A DNA stretch of 45,959 nucleotides from Euryarchaeota archaeon UBA86. GTDB lineage: Archaea > Thermoplasmatota > Poseidoniia > Poseidoniales > Thalassarchaeaceae. This document shows, in pieces, positions 17,295 to 26,558 of the stretch (position 1 is the stretch's first letter; every line of letters starts with the position of its first letter). A program made the position numbers and the translations under genes. The stretch is taken from positions 1 to 45,959 of the forward strand of contig DAQX01000004.1 of assembly GCA_002503055.1 (NCBI GenBank). Direction: 5' to 3'. The notes below the pieces were generated by a model that had not been told where the DNA came from, made no database searches, and was given only the letters and a program-made list of their open reading frames with translations.

Positions 17295-19004
17295 ATGTCT
17301 GAAGGCGAGGATTGGAATGCCGAAGTCGTCGCTGCGGTGCGAAAGTTTGCTCTTCAGAATGCCCTAGAATACAATGGCAAAGGACAGGTTGGGAGTGTAC
17401 TTGGTAGGCTACTATCTGAGAGTCCGGATTTGAGATCTGATGCCAAGCGGTTGATGGCCATAGTCTCCAAGGAGGTAGAAAATGCAAACACGATGGCTCT
17501 CGAAGAAGGAGTCGGTGCTGTTAGGGCAGAGTTGGAGATATTTGCTCCCGATGCTTTAGAGAGAGAAAAGCATCGCAAAATCGAGGGACTCAAAGAGTTG
17601 CCAGGAGATACTGATTCGGTAGTCCTCAGATTCGCCCCCAATCCGAACGGCCCTCTGACTCTAGGGCATTCAAGAGGAGTTGTAATCAATTCAGAGTATG
17701 CAAAGATGCATGGCGGAAAGGTAGTACTGAGGTTTGATGATACAGATACCAAAGTCAAACCACCTCTTCCTGAAGCTTATCAGTGGATTGAGGATGAATA
17801 TGAGTGGTTAGCTGGCAGGCCTGCCGATGTTATTGTCCGAGCTAGTGATAGGATGCCCGTGTATCTCGAGTTTGCGAGAAAACTTCTGTCCGAGGGGCAT
17901 TGCTATGTCTGCAAATGTTCGGCTGAGGAATTTAGGAAATACAGAGAGTCGAAAGTGGAGTGTCCTTGCCGTTCCAAGAGTGTTTCAGAGAACCTATCAG
18001 ATTGGAATTCAATGAATAATGGTGAATTCGGCGAAGGGGATGCTGTAGTCAGAGTTAGGACCGATATGACATTACCAAATCCTGCACTTAGGGACTGGCC
18101 TGCATTGAGAATCCAACATTCCCCTCATCCCATGGTAGGGGGTCGATACAGAGTATGGCCACTATTAGACTTCCAGAGTGCAATAGAAGACCACGAGCAA
18201 GGAGTTACACATATCGTCCGTGGAAAGGATTTGATGGATAGTACCAGAAAACAAACTCTGTTGTACGAACATCTGGGCTGGAATTATCCTGAGACTCTGT
18301 ATTGGGGAAGAGTAAAAGTGCACGAATTTGGAGGATTCTCTACTTCTTCCATGCGTTCCTCAATTGAAACTGGAGAGCGAGAAGGTTGGGGCGACTTGCG
18401 TCTTCCAACCATTCAGTCCCTTAGGAGAAGAGGTTTCGATGCTCGGGCCCTACGCGAATTCTGGATAGAATTAGGGGTGACTCAGAAAGATATCTCGGTA
18501 CCTATGCAGACTATCGAGTCAATGAATTCGAGCGTATTAGACGCAAAGACCGAGCGCCGTAGTTTCGTTGCTTCGCCAATTCTTTTGGAAATCAAAGGAA
18601 TAAATGGTACAGTCGTAGAGTCGCCCCGGCATCCTGATGGAGAAATCGAGGGATTTAGAACATGGACTCTATCAAATTCAATTTACATCCAACAAACAGA
18701 CTGTGGAAATGTAAGTCTGAGATTGAAAGAATTCGCAGATATCAGTATCTCGGGTTCTATTGGAAAGATTGAGTCAATCGAAAGATCGGATGATCGGCCA
18801 ATTGTTCAATGGCTACCAAAAGAGGAGAGTTGTGAAGCAAACCTGTATGTCCCAGAGGGAGATAAGGTGAATGTGATTGATGGCCTGTTGGAGGACTGTG
18901 ATCTCGTAGTGGGTAATGTGTATCAACTGGAGAGAGTGGGGTTCGCCGTGCTTGAAGAGATATCAGACACAGGGGTTGCTAAGCTAGTATGGTTGCATAG
19001 TTAG
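17295..19004 (+). CDS. gltX: Glutamyl-tRNA synthetase (archaeal/GlnRS-like type)
   Basis: A 569-aa class I synthetase of the archaeal type that charges tRNA-Glu (and often tRNA-Gln, later amidated). The HIGH-type motif is in APNPNGPLTLGHSRG (about 112-126) with FDDTDTK behind it. A zinc-like cysteine cluster, CYVCKCSAEEF to CPCR, lies at about 203-228, and IVRGKDLMDSTRKQ at about 310. The KMSKS-equivalent region reads FSTSSMRSSIETG (about 348-360), then GWGDLRLPTIQSLRRRGF. The C-terminal half is a beta-barrel anticodon domain. The ATG at 17295 was chosen over the frame beginning at 17241, which overlaps rnhB and adds 18 atypical residues. A short imperfect hairpin lies in the 47-base gap after rnhB. 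Confidence 0.95.
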   Translation: MSEGEDWNAEVVAAVRKFALQNALEYNGKGQVGSVLGRLLSESPDLRSDAKRLMAIVSKEVENANTMALEEGVGAVRAELEIFAPDALEREKHRKIEGLKELPGDTDSVVLRFAPNPNGPLTLGHSRGVVINSEYAKMHGGKVVLRFDDTDTKVKPPLPEAYQWIEDEYEWLAGRPADVIVRASDRMPVYLEFARKLLSEGHCYVCKCSAEEFRKYRESKVECPCRSKSVSENLSDWNSMNNGEFGEGDAVVRVRTDMTLPNPALRDWPALRIQHSPHPMVGGRYRVWPLLDFQSAIEDHEQGVTHIVRGKDLMDSTRKQTLLYEHLGWNYPETLYWGRVKVHEFGGFSTSSMRSSIETGEREGWGDLRLPTIQSLRRRGFDARALREFWIELGVTQKDISVPMQTIESMNSSVLDAKTERRSFVASPILLEIKGINGTVVESPRHPDGEIEGFRTWTLSNSIYIQQTDCGNVSLRLKEFADISISGSIGKIESIERSDDRPIVQWLPKEESCEANLYVPEGDKVNVIDGLLEDCDLVVGNVYQLERVGFAVLEEISDTGVAKLVWLHS

Positions 19005-19089
19005 CTTATGTTATTCATGCTGTAGATGTGCATCACAAGACACCAAATAGGCGTCGCATTGAAGGGTTGCATGCTAGCCACACGGTTTG

Positions 19090-21108
19090 ATGCATACAGC
19101 GCGCTTGCGGGCACTAACACTTGTTTCGGTGCTTCTTCTGATGAGTGCTACTCCTCTGATATCTTCTGCTCAGAGCGGAGTGACATGCTGTAATTCGACA
19201 GATTTCCACCTATACTTGATGGGCGAATCGGACGATGGTACTCTGACTCCGTTTCAGGAAGATTTGGCCAGCGATTCCTCTGATTCGGAGTCCACGCTGG
19301 TAACTCCTTCTGTACTAAGCGAAATCAAGGTGGGAACTTGGGAGGTAACTTGGGGTACAGAAGGTGATTACGAAAACTCAACTTGGGAGCTTTCAATCCC
19401 ATATGAGGTCCAAGGTGCTGCTGGAGTAACTATCAACTCGACTCTTGAGGTGCGAATAGGAGGATCTTTCTACGACGGAGATGGTGGCTTCAATCCATTC
19501 CTATCTGGTTCTGGGTCGCTACAAGTTAGTGTAGACATAGGTTCGGGGAGTGTTAACGATGGAGATAGGGTTCAGATTTCCTTGACTGTAAGAAATCTCA
19601 TGTTTTCTCAACCCGGCGATGATGCTGGAGTCAGATTTCTGTGGGGTTCAGAAGCACACGACGCGCAAATATCGATGCGTTTTCCTCTTGTTGATATCGA
19701 GATGAAGGATGCTAGTGTCCTAGGGGATCTGGTCTATTTCCCCATTGTTCTGAAATCTGGATTCGATGATAGGATGTGGTCTGGTTCAACGGGAGGGATT
19801 GCTGTCCAGGGATCTCAGGTGAGCCAAATGCCGATTGCTACTGGGGTCGATGGAGGAGTAGAGGTTACCTTCTTCTGGGAGGTGCCTGAGAATTTTGATT
19901 CAGGGACTGTTACTGTTGATTTCCAACTGAGTCCTCAAGATGGTCTGCAAATCACCGAGTCCAAGAATCACGAAATTGTCATCGGTGAAGATGATGATGA
20001 CATTGGAGGATGGTATCCTGCCAATGAGCCGTTGAGGACTGGTGGGTCAACATTAGATCTTGAGATTGGGGCCGAATGGGATGGTTACGAAGTCCAGCGT
20101 GAAGCAGTAATAAAATTCGATGGATCAATGTCTCAATGGATGCGTTGGGGACTAGATAACATTGGCAATCAGAGTCTTGGTTCGAACAGTTGGTGGAGAA
20201 ATCTGAACTCATACGCCGACTCGGTCCCTTCTGCCGACAGACATAACGGAAGAGTGGATGATTCGGAATTGCTGGCTCTGCAGGGACATCTGACAGGTTC
20301 CGCCTCAAACCTTCGCTCATTCATGTCTAATGGCCTATTCCTAGAGGTGGAATCCATACTTGGTGTCAATCCAATCAATCTAGGCCCTACTGAAATAAAT
20401 GTGGACATGGGGGCAACTAGGGCCTTCAGTGCAGATGCGATTACAATAACAATTGATACATCATACAATTACGACTCATCCGAGGGCTCTAGGCAGATTC
20501 TCGTTGAGACATTCGTTAGATCGTCCCAAGACGATTACTGGACCGAGATAGCATTGTCTGCTGAGTTGAAATCTACACTGTTTGAAGATCTGGGGGCGGT
20601 GGCTTCTGACGAAATTCAGTACAAACACAGGAGATGGGTGGTTCTAGAAGTTATTACAATCGAAGAGTCTGAACTAGATCCTAACTTGGATTTCAGAGTA
20701 GAATACCAGCCATCGGGATTCGTCCTCTACGGCGTTCTTATCGGGGCGGCGATGTCTGTGTTGTTCTTATCAATCGGAATTGGATTCGCTATGTCTCTAA
20801 CTAAGCGAAGAACTAGTCTTCCCGCCCTCGTTACTGTAATCACCCTAGGTTGTCTTGCGCTCGTCATCTATGTTCTTGGTATGCCTATGCCTATTGTTTT
20901 CGGTGTCTCGCTGTCTTCAGTGCTGCTGGTCTTCCCTGTCGCTCTAGTATCTCCGAAGAATGAAACCGTTCAGAAAATGATTAAGCAACCGAGAGGACCG
21001 AGGATCCAGTGTCCAGTTTGCTCTACCAAAGTGACTGTAGAATCTGATGTGAGGCCCCTAAGAATGGAGTGTCCTAATTGTGAGAACATGCTTAGGATTG
21101 AGGAATGA
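19090..21108 (+). CDS. Secreted/membrane protein with C-terminal zinc ribbon
   Basis: A 672-aa protein of unknown function. It has a signal peptide (about 1-27), an all-beta extracellular region (about 28-540) with a conspicuous acidic EDDDD stretch near 300, three closely spaced membrane helices (about 543-625), and a cytoplasmic zinc ribbon at the very end (CPVCSTKV and CPNCENML). The ATG at 19090 was chosen; a TTG one codon earlier also exists. The exterior domain probably folds as immunoglobulin- or cohesin-like modules, but no family was recognised. The zinc ribbon at the cytoplasmic end suggests signalling or protein contact inside the cell; this is inference. It runs convergent into the RecJ-like gene with a 17-base overlap. 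Confidence 0.75.
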   Translation: MHTARLRALTLVSVLLLMSATPLISSAQSGVTCCNSTDFHLYLMGESDDGTLTPFQEDLASDSSDSESTLVTPSVLSEIKVGTWEVTWGTEGDYENSTWELSIPYEVQGAAGVTINSTLEVRIGGSFYDGDGGFNPFLSGSGSLQVSVDIGSGSVNDGDRVQISLTVRNLMFSQPGDDAGVRFLWGSEAHDAQISMRFPLVDIEMKDASVLGDLVYFPIVLKSGFDDRMWSGSTGGIAVQGSQVSQMPIATGVDGGVEVTFFWEVPENFDSGTVTVDFQLSPQDGLQITESKNHEIVIGEDDDDIGGWYPANEPLRTGGSTLDLEIGAEWDGYEVQREAVIKFDGSMSQWMRWGLDNIGNQSLGSNSWWRNLNSYADSVPSADRHNGRVDDSELLALQGHLTGSASNLRSFMSNGLFLEVESILGVNPINLGPTEINVDMGATRAFSADAITITIDTSYNYDSSEGSRQILVETFVRSSQDDYWTEIALSAELKSTLFEDLGAVASDEIQYKHRRWVVLEVITIEESELDPNLDFRVEYQPSGFVLYGVLIGAAMSVLFLSIGIGFAMSLTKRRTSLPALVTVITLGCLALVIYVLGMPMPIVFGVSLSSVLLVFPVALVSPKNETVQKMIKQPRGPRIQCPVCSTKVTVESDVRPLRMECPNCENMLRIEE

Positions 21109-22003
21109 CTCCTTCTCTGAGTAGTGAATCCGCAACTTTGGTTGCAGCTATAGGTGCTGCATCGCTTTTCCAAAAAGTTGCGGCAGAGGATATCTGTCCG
21201 GCCAAATCGGTATGCCATCCTGGCCCCATTACACAGTGCCAGCCTATCTCTTCCATCCTTGCAGTTGAAGGGGTACTTTGAGAGAGGCCTTGTCGCATAA
21301 GGTGAGAAAGGGCTCTTGCTCTGCCTTCCATATCCAAACTTTCCCATCGAGATGAGACTGCCTCTAGTGCTTGTGCATCTATCCATCTATTGTTTGAGAT
21401 GTTTGGATTTGGTACTTCTGGGAGTGGTACTACCCTGATTGAGCCATCTTCCAACAAAGTATCTCTCAGTGCAGTATATACCGGGTCGTAGGTTGTGTCT
21501 AAGGCCGAGTGTAACCAGTTTCCAGATAATGCCCATGGCCTTAGACGGCGTGTTCTTTGACCCTGTGGAGAAATCGCCTCGGCTAGGGCGTGGGCCTGTG
21601 CCACTGCAGTTAGGGGGCCCTTTCGGGCGTCTCCTTGATGTCCGGATAATCCATCAACGACTGAATTTGAGATTGAGAGGCTGAACGGATCATCTAACAG
21701 TACTGGGCCACTGAAATCACCAGGTCCGAGAATGTGAATCCAAGGACTATCAGAAGGTTGTTCCATCCTAAATCTCCTTCTGTAAGGTAAGCCAGCGTCT
21801 AGAAAGGCCGCTTCAATTGGTGCTGACGCTAATACGCCTTGCAGCGATGGTGCCGCCAACAGTAAAACAGGAGATTTGTTGCTCCTAATCGAATCCGCGG
21901 CTGAGGAAATTAGGTCTGCAACATCAGATAGTGGCTCCGACCCGAGAAGCGTTCGCACGACACTGCTACGAACTAGAGGTACAAATCCTCTGCGTAGAAT
22001 CAC
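21092..22003 (-). CDS. Degenerate DHH/RecJ-Cdc45-like protein
   Basis: A 303-aa protein with no clear full-length match by eye. Its start overlaps the rps15 stop (GTGA), so the two are coupled. In other euryarchaea a RecJ-like DHH protein is found beside rps15. Two regions look like a worn DHH domain. LLAAPSLQGVLASAPIEAAFLDAGLPY (about 47-73) has the strand-loop-helix layout of the HxDADGxxSAAI motif but lacks the His and Asp residues. WALSGNWLHSALDTTYDPVYTAL (about 157-180) resembles the GAIGD segment. Metal ligands therefore appear lost, as in Cdc45 and inactive archaeal RecJ relatives. A structural role in the replication helicase is a hypothesis from context and these weak similarities. 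Confidence 0.5.
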   Translation of the reverse strand: MILRRGFVPLVRSSVVRTLLGSEPLSDVADLISSAADSIRSNKSPVLLLAAPSLQGVLASAPIEAAFLDAGLPYRRRFRMEQPSDSPWIHILGPGDFSGPVLLDDPFSLSISNSVVDGLSGHQGDARKGPLTAVAQAHALAEAISPQGQRTRRLRPWALSGNWLHSALDTTYDPVYTALRDTLLEDGSIRVVPLPEVPNPNISNNRWIDAQALEAVSSRWESLDMEGRARALSHLMRQGLSQSTPSTARMEEIGWHCVMGPGWHTDLAGQISSAATFWKSDAAPIAATKVADSLLREGVIPQS

Positions 22004-22455
22004 TCGACCATCAATCGGAGTTGGTCCTGCTTGTATACCCAGTCTTGAGGGAGTTTACCAGTACCGATATAGTACCTAGCTAGTCTTCTGATTTTAGACT
22101 CGCAAAGAGAAAGTTGTCTAAGGTTGTGTAAATCCTTCTGATTCGATGATAGGTGGTCCATCAGATTCAGTGCCTTCCTCATCAAATTCATCAAATCTTC
22201 AGGGTACTTTCCTGAGATGCCATTTCTAGCTAATGTCTCCGAAACTCTCTCTCCAGTGACTAGGCGAGCATTTGGAACGGCGTGGCGGTCACGCAGTATT
22301 GTGCCAATCATAGCTGTAGAATGGCCCTCTTTAGCGAGGTTGACAATCAATTCCTCAATCTCTGCCTTGTCGATAGTTGACCATGCTGGGGCCTCAGAAG
22401 AGTGCGGTCGGTTTGAACCACTCTTACCCTTACCTCCACTGTGCATGCGTGACAT
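22000..22455 (-). CDS. rps15: 30S ribosomal protein S15 (archaeal/eukaryotic S13e type)
   Basis: A 151-aa protein matching archaeal S15. It has the N-terminal extension MSRMHSGGKGKSGSNRP typical of archaea and eukaryotes, then the helical core with VNLAKEGHSTAMIGTILRD, HLSSNQKDLHNLRQLSLCESKIRRLARYY, and the C-terminal IGTGKLPQDWVY. S15 binds the central domain of 16S rRNA early in small-subunit assembly. Length is typical (about 150 aa). It lies 68 bases downstream of arcS and overlaps the following RecJ-like gene by 4 bases. Confidence 0.95.
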   Translation of the reverse strand: MSRMHSGGKGKSGSNRPHSSEAPAWSTIDKAEIEELIVNLAKEGHSTAMIGTILRDRHAVPNARLVTGERVSETLARNGISGKYPEDLMNLMRKALNLMDHLSSNQKDLHNLRQLSLCESKIRRLARYYIGTGKLPQDWVYKQDQLRLMVE

Positions 22456-22523
22456 ATCTTACACCTCGGCGACCGGGCGACCTGCTCTCCCTCTTTAATC
22501 GCTACGCAGCGCCATAGGAATGA

Positions 22524-24308
22524 TCAGAGCCTGTGTTGGCTCTTTGCAAGCCTACCGGCACCCTCTGGCCACTCCCATCCTGCAGCCTCAGCCCTAGCGG
22601 AGCCAACAAGAGAATCGTTCTGTATCACCAGTATTTCATCGCCGACCCTGATATTGGAGTCAGCAGCAATAACATTGCTCGAAAATAGATCTCCCTTCCA
22701 ATCTAAATCTGGAGATAATTCCACTACAGGGAAAGTACCTGATTGCATCAATAATGGTATACCGGCTTTGGAGAATGCGAATCTTCCAGTGCGGGGGTTC
22801 CACATAGCTATTTGCTCACCGTCTTTCATAATCGTAAAGATAGGTGGTCTTCCGCGGATGACTGCACCATCGAGCCAAGCATCCGTGCCATGCTGGAATC
22901 TTGAAAGCGCCCTTAACTGCTCCAAGGTGTTCTGAGATTTCTTGATTGAATTCAAACTCATATTTTCATCTGCTTGGTCGACGGCATTTCTCAGCCGTTC
23001 TAAAGATTCGGCACAGCCGGCCGATTCCCCTTTCCTTGTATCAATAATCTCGATTCCTTCGATATTTATGTCAACTCCAGAATGATTGATTATTCGCGAA
23101 TACCCGACTCTTGAACATAGCCTATCTAGCATATCCCGAATTACTTCCAACTCGTCCAAATCCCAATCCCCAGTTACTGGGATGTCATAATTGGCTGCAG
23201 GCCATATCTCTTCCAATTCCCGAGGTACCAGCCCCAGTGGGGCAGTAATCATTACTTGATGTGCTGCATTAGAGGCAATTGCCGGCATGAATCTACGGTG
23301 ACTCTGCGATGTTCTGTAGGGCTTTACAGCAGAGCAGGGGAGTAGTACCAGCAAGCTTCGCTGATGTTCGGGTGGCATGTGCGAATCGGCCACTCTTGTT
23401 CTCCAATCCTGAATCAGGGGATCATCTCTGCTCTGATAGGTATGGCACCTGAGTTTGTGCTCATGCCCTACTACTCTCTCTAGGCCTGCCTTTCCTCCGC
23501 CAAATTCACTCATCATTTTGTCATGTCTGCGCAATCTCTCGACTGAGCGTGGACTGGAGGTACTTTGGCGCTCGGCTAATTCTCGCAATGATCCGTCTCG
23601 AATGGCAGACCGAGTGGTCCCGATAGCTTGCTTCCAAGCTTCAATCTGGGCCTCCATATCGTGAGATTCGCTCAAAGTGTGTTCCGGAATTCTAGGGCCT
23701 TCTTGAGAAAGTATTGTCCCCATTGAACTAGCCCTAGATGAACGGCCTAAATCAAACAGGTCAACACCCATCCAAACAAGAAGAGCGCAATTATCCGGCC
23801 CGCCTATTCCAGGAGTCCAAATTAAGGAGTTAGGGAACCTAGTTCTGAGAGTATACAATGCCTCGATGAGTAAACCTGGATTGTTCGCTAGTTGTACTGA
23901 ATCAGTAAGACATATCACCGATGGTTGTAGTTTTGAGTCGTTCAACATCTCGTCATGATGCATAGACTGCCACGACACTGCGAGTAGTTGGTCGCCTCTG
24001 CTAAATTCGCCCGAATCGGACTCAGAAAGGCTGGGAGGCAGTACTAGGCCCTCAGATGCTGACCAAGTGTCATCCGAGTCAAAGGGAAGACACAATTTTG
24101 CTCTCGTGGACATAGTAATCGAGGCAGGTAGATTATCCGATTCTCTTGAAGATGAAAATGGGGCTAATGAAATTGGCATTTCGGGGTCCTCGTCCCGTGC
24201 AACTAGAGCGGGGGTCCAACTCACAGGACTATTCCTATCGCCTAATTGCATCACCCTTGCGAGGCGTTGTCTTACTAGCACTGATCTAGCCAACGGACGC
24301 TCGGACAT
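22524..24308 (-). CDS. arcS: Archaeosine synthase ArcS (TgtA2)
   Basis: A 594-aa protein that acts on preQ0 placed at position 15 of archaeal tRNA by arcTGT, on the way to archaeosine. The diagnostic ArcS active-site motif PCSAVKPYRTSQSHRRF lies at about 323-340. The N-terminal half is a TGT-like barrel (PNSLIWTPGIGGPDNCALLVWMGVDLFDLG-type region) without the full catalytic set of a transglycosylase. The C-terminus is a PUA RNA-binding domain (about 515-585, ending VGSARAEAAGWEWPEGAG). In the current model ArcS adds lysine and the radical-SAM partner RaSEA finishes the base; no partner gene is in the window. It is divergent from the next plus-strand gene across 60 bases that hold a small hairpin (CGCGT/ACGCG, 24310-24326). 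Confidence 0.93.
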   Translation of the reverse strand: MSERPLARSVLVRQRLARVMQLGDRNSPVSWTPALVARDEDPEMPISLAPFSSSRESDNLPASITMSTRAKLCLPFDSDDTWSASEGLVLPPSLSESDSGEFSRGDQLLAVSWQSMHHDEMLNDSKLQPSVICLTDSVQLANNPGLLIEALYTLRTRFPNSLIWTPGIGGPDNCALLVWMGVDLFDLGRSSRASSMGTILSQEGPRIPEHTLSESHDMEAQIEAWKQAIGTTRSAIRDGSLRELAERQSTSSPRSVERLRRHDKMMSEFGGGKAGLERVVGHEHKLRCHTYQSRDDPLIQDWRTRVADSHMPPEHQRSLLVLLPCSAVKPYRTSQSHRRFMPAIASNAAHQVMITAPLGLVPRELEEIWPAANYDIPVTGDWDLDELEVIRDMLDRLCSRVGYSRIINHSGVDINIEGIEIIDTRKGESAGCAESLERLRNAVDQADENMSLNSIKKSQNTLEQLRALSRFQHGTDAWLDGAVIRGRPPIFTIMKDGEQIAMWNPRTGRFAFSKAGIPLLMQSGTFPVVELSPDLDWKGDLFSSNVIAADSNIRVGDEILVIQNDSLVGSARAEAAGWEWPEGAGRLAKSQHRL

Positions 24309-24368
24309 ACGCGTTCCACTGACGCGGTTCGCTTGAAGGATTCTAAGGCGGATGCGCCTCGCCGTGGC

Positions 24369-26558
24369 ATGGCAAAGACTTGGGCAAGCCTATTTTCGCT
24401 CTTGATTATCCTATCTTTGGCCAGTCTAGGAGTCCAAGCGCAAGACAACGAAAGGTCTGTCATTTTGTCAGATGCGGATCAGACTCATGGGCCAGTATGG
24501 ATTTCTGTAGCCTGTGTTGAAGTTAGTTGCTCTGGAATGGAGTTAATCATAACCTATGGTTCTTCAGAATATAGGCATCAAGATTCTCATCTTGTACAAT
24601 GGGCTGGATTTATCCAGGGTAATTTCTCATGGCAAGTTATTGCCGATGAAGGTGTAAATTCTGAAGATTTACGGATCGATATGATTTCCAGTCACATGGA
24701 TAATTGGACGGAACGCGATGATCTTCCTGACACCGTACCCCCTCCAGGCAGCCAAGGTGCTTACTCTAGCATCAACACCTCTTCTCCTTGCCAAGGCACT
24801 CTACCTAGTACCAGAATAACTTACTGCAGTACACCATATCATTTGGAGGACATGTTAAGCGAGGGGGTGCTCTTTGTTGGTGCACTCGCAGACCAAAGTG
24901 ACAAGGATGCTATGATGATTGTAGGTAACCCAGGAGATGTCATGCTCCTAGAACAGAACAGAGGTGCGAATTCCACTAGTATAGAGATCTGGCACAGAAC
25001 AGATGATTCGAAGACATTGATAGGTTCGAAAGGAGGGGAGCTTTTACCTTGGTATTTCGAGTATCCCTCTGATGGAGAGTTATGGCTTCGTGTAGTCCAT
25101 AATTCTGAATCAGGATACTCGCCTTACGAGTTTGAGATTATTCGTTATGACCACAATACAGAAGCTCCCGGAGGAGGGGAGCTTAGTAATCCTTGGAGTC
25201 ATGGAGAGCCATTGCAGTTCCAAGATGGCTCTTCCTTACTCTACCGAGGCCACATAGCGGCGTCTGACTCTCAGGGAGATTCTCTTCTGATTGCATCGGG
25301 GCCGAATATATTGCTGCAACCTGAGTGCACTTTCCGAAACCCAGATGGAGGGGGCATTGATGATGTTGAATTCAGCATCACTATACACCAGGTAGATGAT
25401 ACAGAGGTACCCATAAGAGATGTTTGTGGATCATTTGAGACCACTTCACTAACAATTTCAGTTGAATTTAGAATTACCACTGAGGGAATCGACGGTGCTT
25501 GGGCTATAACCTTGAAATCTCTAAGTCCGTCTGATGGGAGTTTGATTGGAGATGCTCCAGACACGATTTGGGATTTCGGCAATATGGATTCGAGATGGCA
25601 AGTACTGAATCTAGAGGCATCAATAATCTCCGGAACTCTTGGTTATCTCGATAACGGCCTCGATAACACTGATTACTATGGGTTCTCAATAACCGAGGAG
25701 AATGGTTCCTATGTTCGTATCCAAAGAATTGGTGATTCCATAGGTTCGTTTACTCTAATGACACTTGATCAGGAAACTGGAGAGGTAGTAAACTCGACTA
25801 ATGGTTCGATGATGATTGTCCCTCCCGGAATTCACGCACTGAAAGTACAATGGGAAGAGGGCATGAGCGAAGGTTGGAGAGAGTATCAGTTTTCATTACC
25901 ATACAATGGACCATATGTTCCTCAGGAGGAGGAGTTTGTGGATCTCTCACATAGAGCTCAGCCATTCTACATCTTTGCTGGATTTTTGTTGTTAACACCG
26001 TTAGTAATGGTAATCTGGTGGAATCGTGATGCGATATTCAGAGGTGCCCCTTTAGCAGCAGATATCCAAGAACATGAGAGGAGGAGATTGAGCAGTCTGA
26101 GACAGAGACTGTCTGCTGCCCTTATGTCAGAAGATATTGATCAAGTAGAAATCGAGCACTCGCTCAAGCAACTGAGAGAGAGTCCGTGGAAGGCAGTGGT
26201 CGAAGACTGGGGCGAGCCTGTAATCAGACATCTAACTGAAAAAGTTGAAATCTGCGTCTGGAGAGTTTCTGATTCCAAGTCCGATCTACTAATTGGAATC
26301 AGAGTTGAGAAATTTCCTTGGGATTTAGCGGCAATCGGAGTACATGCTGCAGAAGGTTCTGCAATCGAGATCAAATCGGTCTCGCCAAGCAGAATGTATC
26401 AGGATGGCGAAGTTTTCCTAGACACTCTATCGGCGGAAAGTAAAACATTCGTGGGAATTGAGTTGGATGGTTCTTCTACAACAATCGGATTCCATCTATC
26501 AGGACTTGTAGATGGGGCGCCTCTAGCTGCTATTCCAAACAAGTCGTTAGATTGGTAA
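24369..26558 (+). CDS. Secreted, membrane-anchored protein of unknown function
   Basis: A 729-aa protein with a clear signal peptide (KTWASLFSLLIILSLASLG, cleavage near AQA), a beta-rich exterior (about 25-525) with Asn-X-Ser/Thr sites, one membrane helix (about 530-550, FYIFAGFLLLTPLVMVIWW) and a roughly 175-aa cytoplasmic region with a charged helical stretch just inside the membrane. The ATG at 24369 was preferred to a TTG at 24333 because it places the basic and hydrophobic signal correctly. Parts of the exterior, with YYGFSITEENGSYVRIQRIGDS, resemble bacterial pre-peptidase (PPC-like) beta domains, but no enzyme domain is seen. It is convergent with dnaJ, the stop codons abutting exactly. 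Confidence 0.75.
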   Translation: MAKTWASLFSLLIILSLASLGVQAQDNERSVILSDADQTHGPVWISVACVEVSCSGMELIITYGSSEYRHQDSHLVQWAGFIQGNFSWQVIADEGVNSEDLRIDMISSHMDNWTERDDLPDTVPPPGSQGAYSSINTSSPCQGTLPSTRITYCSTPYHLEDMLSEGVLFVGALADQSDKDAMMIVGNPGDVMLLEQNRGANSTSIEIWHRTDDSKTLIGSKGGELLPWYFEYPSDGELWLRVVHNSESGYSPYEFEIIRYDHNTEAPGGGELSNPWSHGEPLQFQDGSSLLYRGHIAASDSQGDSLLIASGPNILLQPECTFRNPDGGGIDDVEFSITIHQVDDTEVPIRDVCGSFETTSLTISVEFRITTEGIDGAWAITLKSLSPSDGSLIGDAPDTIWDFGNMDSRWQVLNLEASIISGTLGYLDNGLDNTDYYGFSITEENGSYVRIQRIGDSIGSFTLMTLDQETGEVVNSTNGSMMIVPPGIHALKVQWEEGMSEGWREYQFSLPYNGPYVPQEEEFVDLSHRAQPFYIFAGFLLLTPLVMVIWWNRDAIFRGAPLAADIQEHERRRLSSLRQRLSAALMSEDIDQVEIEHSLKQLRESPWKAVVEDWGEPVIRHLTEKVEICVWRVSDSKSDLLIGIRVEKFPWDLAAIGVHAAEGSAIEIKSVSPSRMYQDGEVFLDTLSAESKTFVGIELDGSSTTIGFHLSGLVDGAPLAAIPNKSLDW

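Noticed and set aside
22497..22512. CGCT/AGCG dyad before rps15 as a fifth triloop hairpin
   Set aside because: With a TAC loop only two base pairs form; the alternative has a 4-base loop and a 4-bp stem, so it does not belong to the set.
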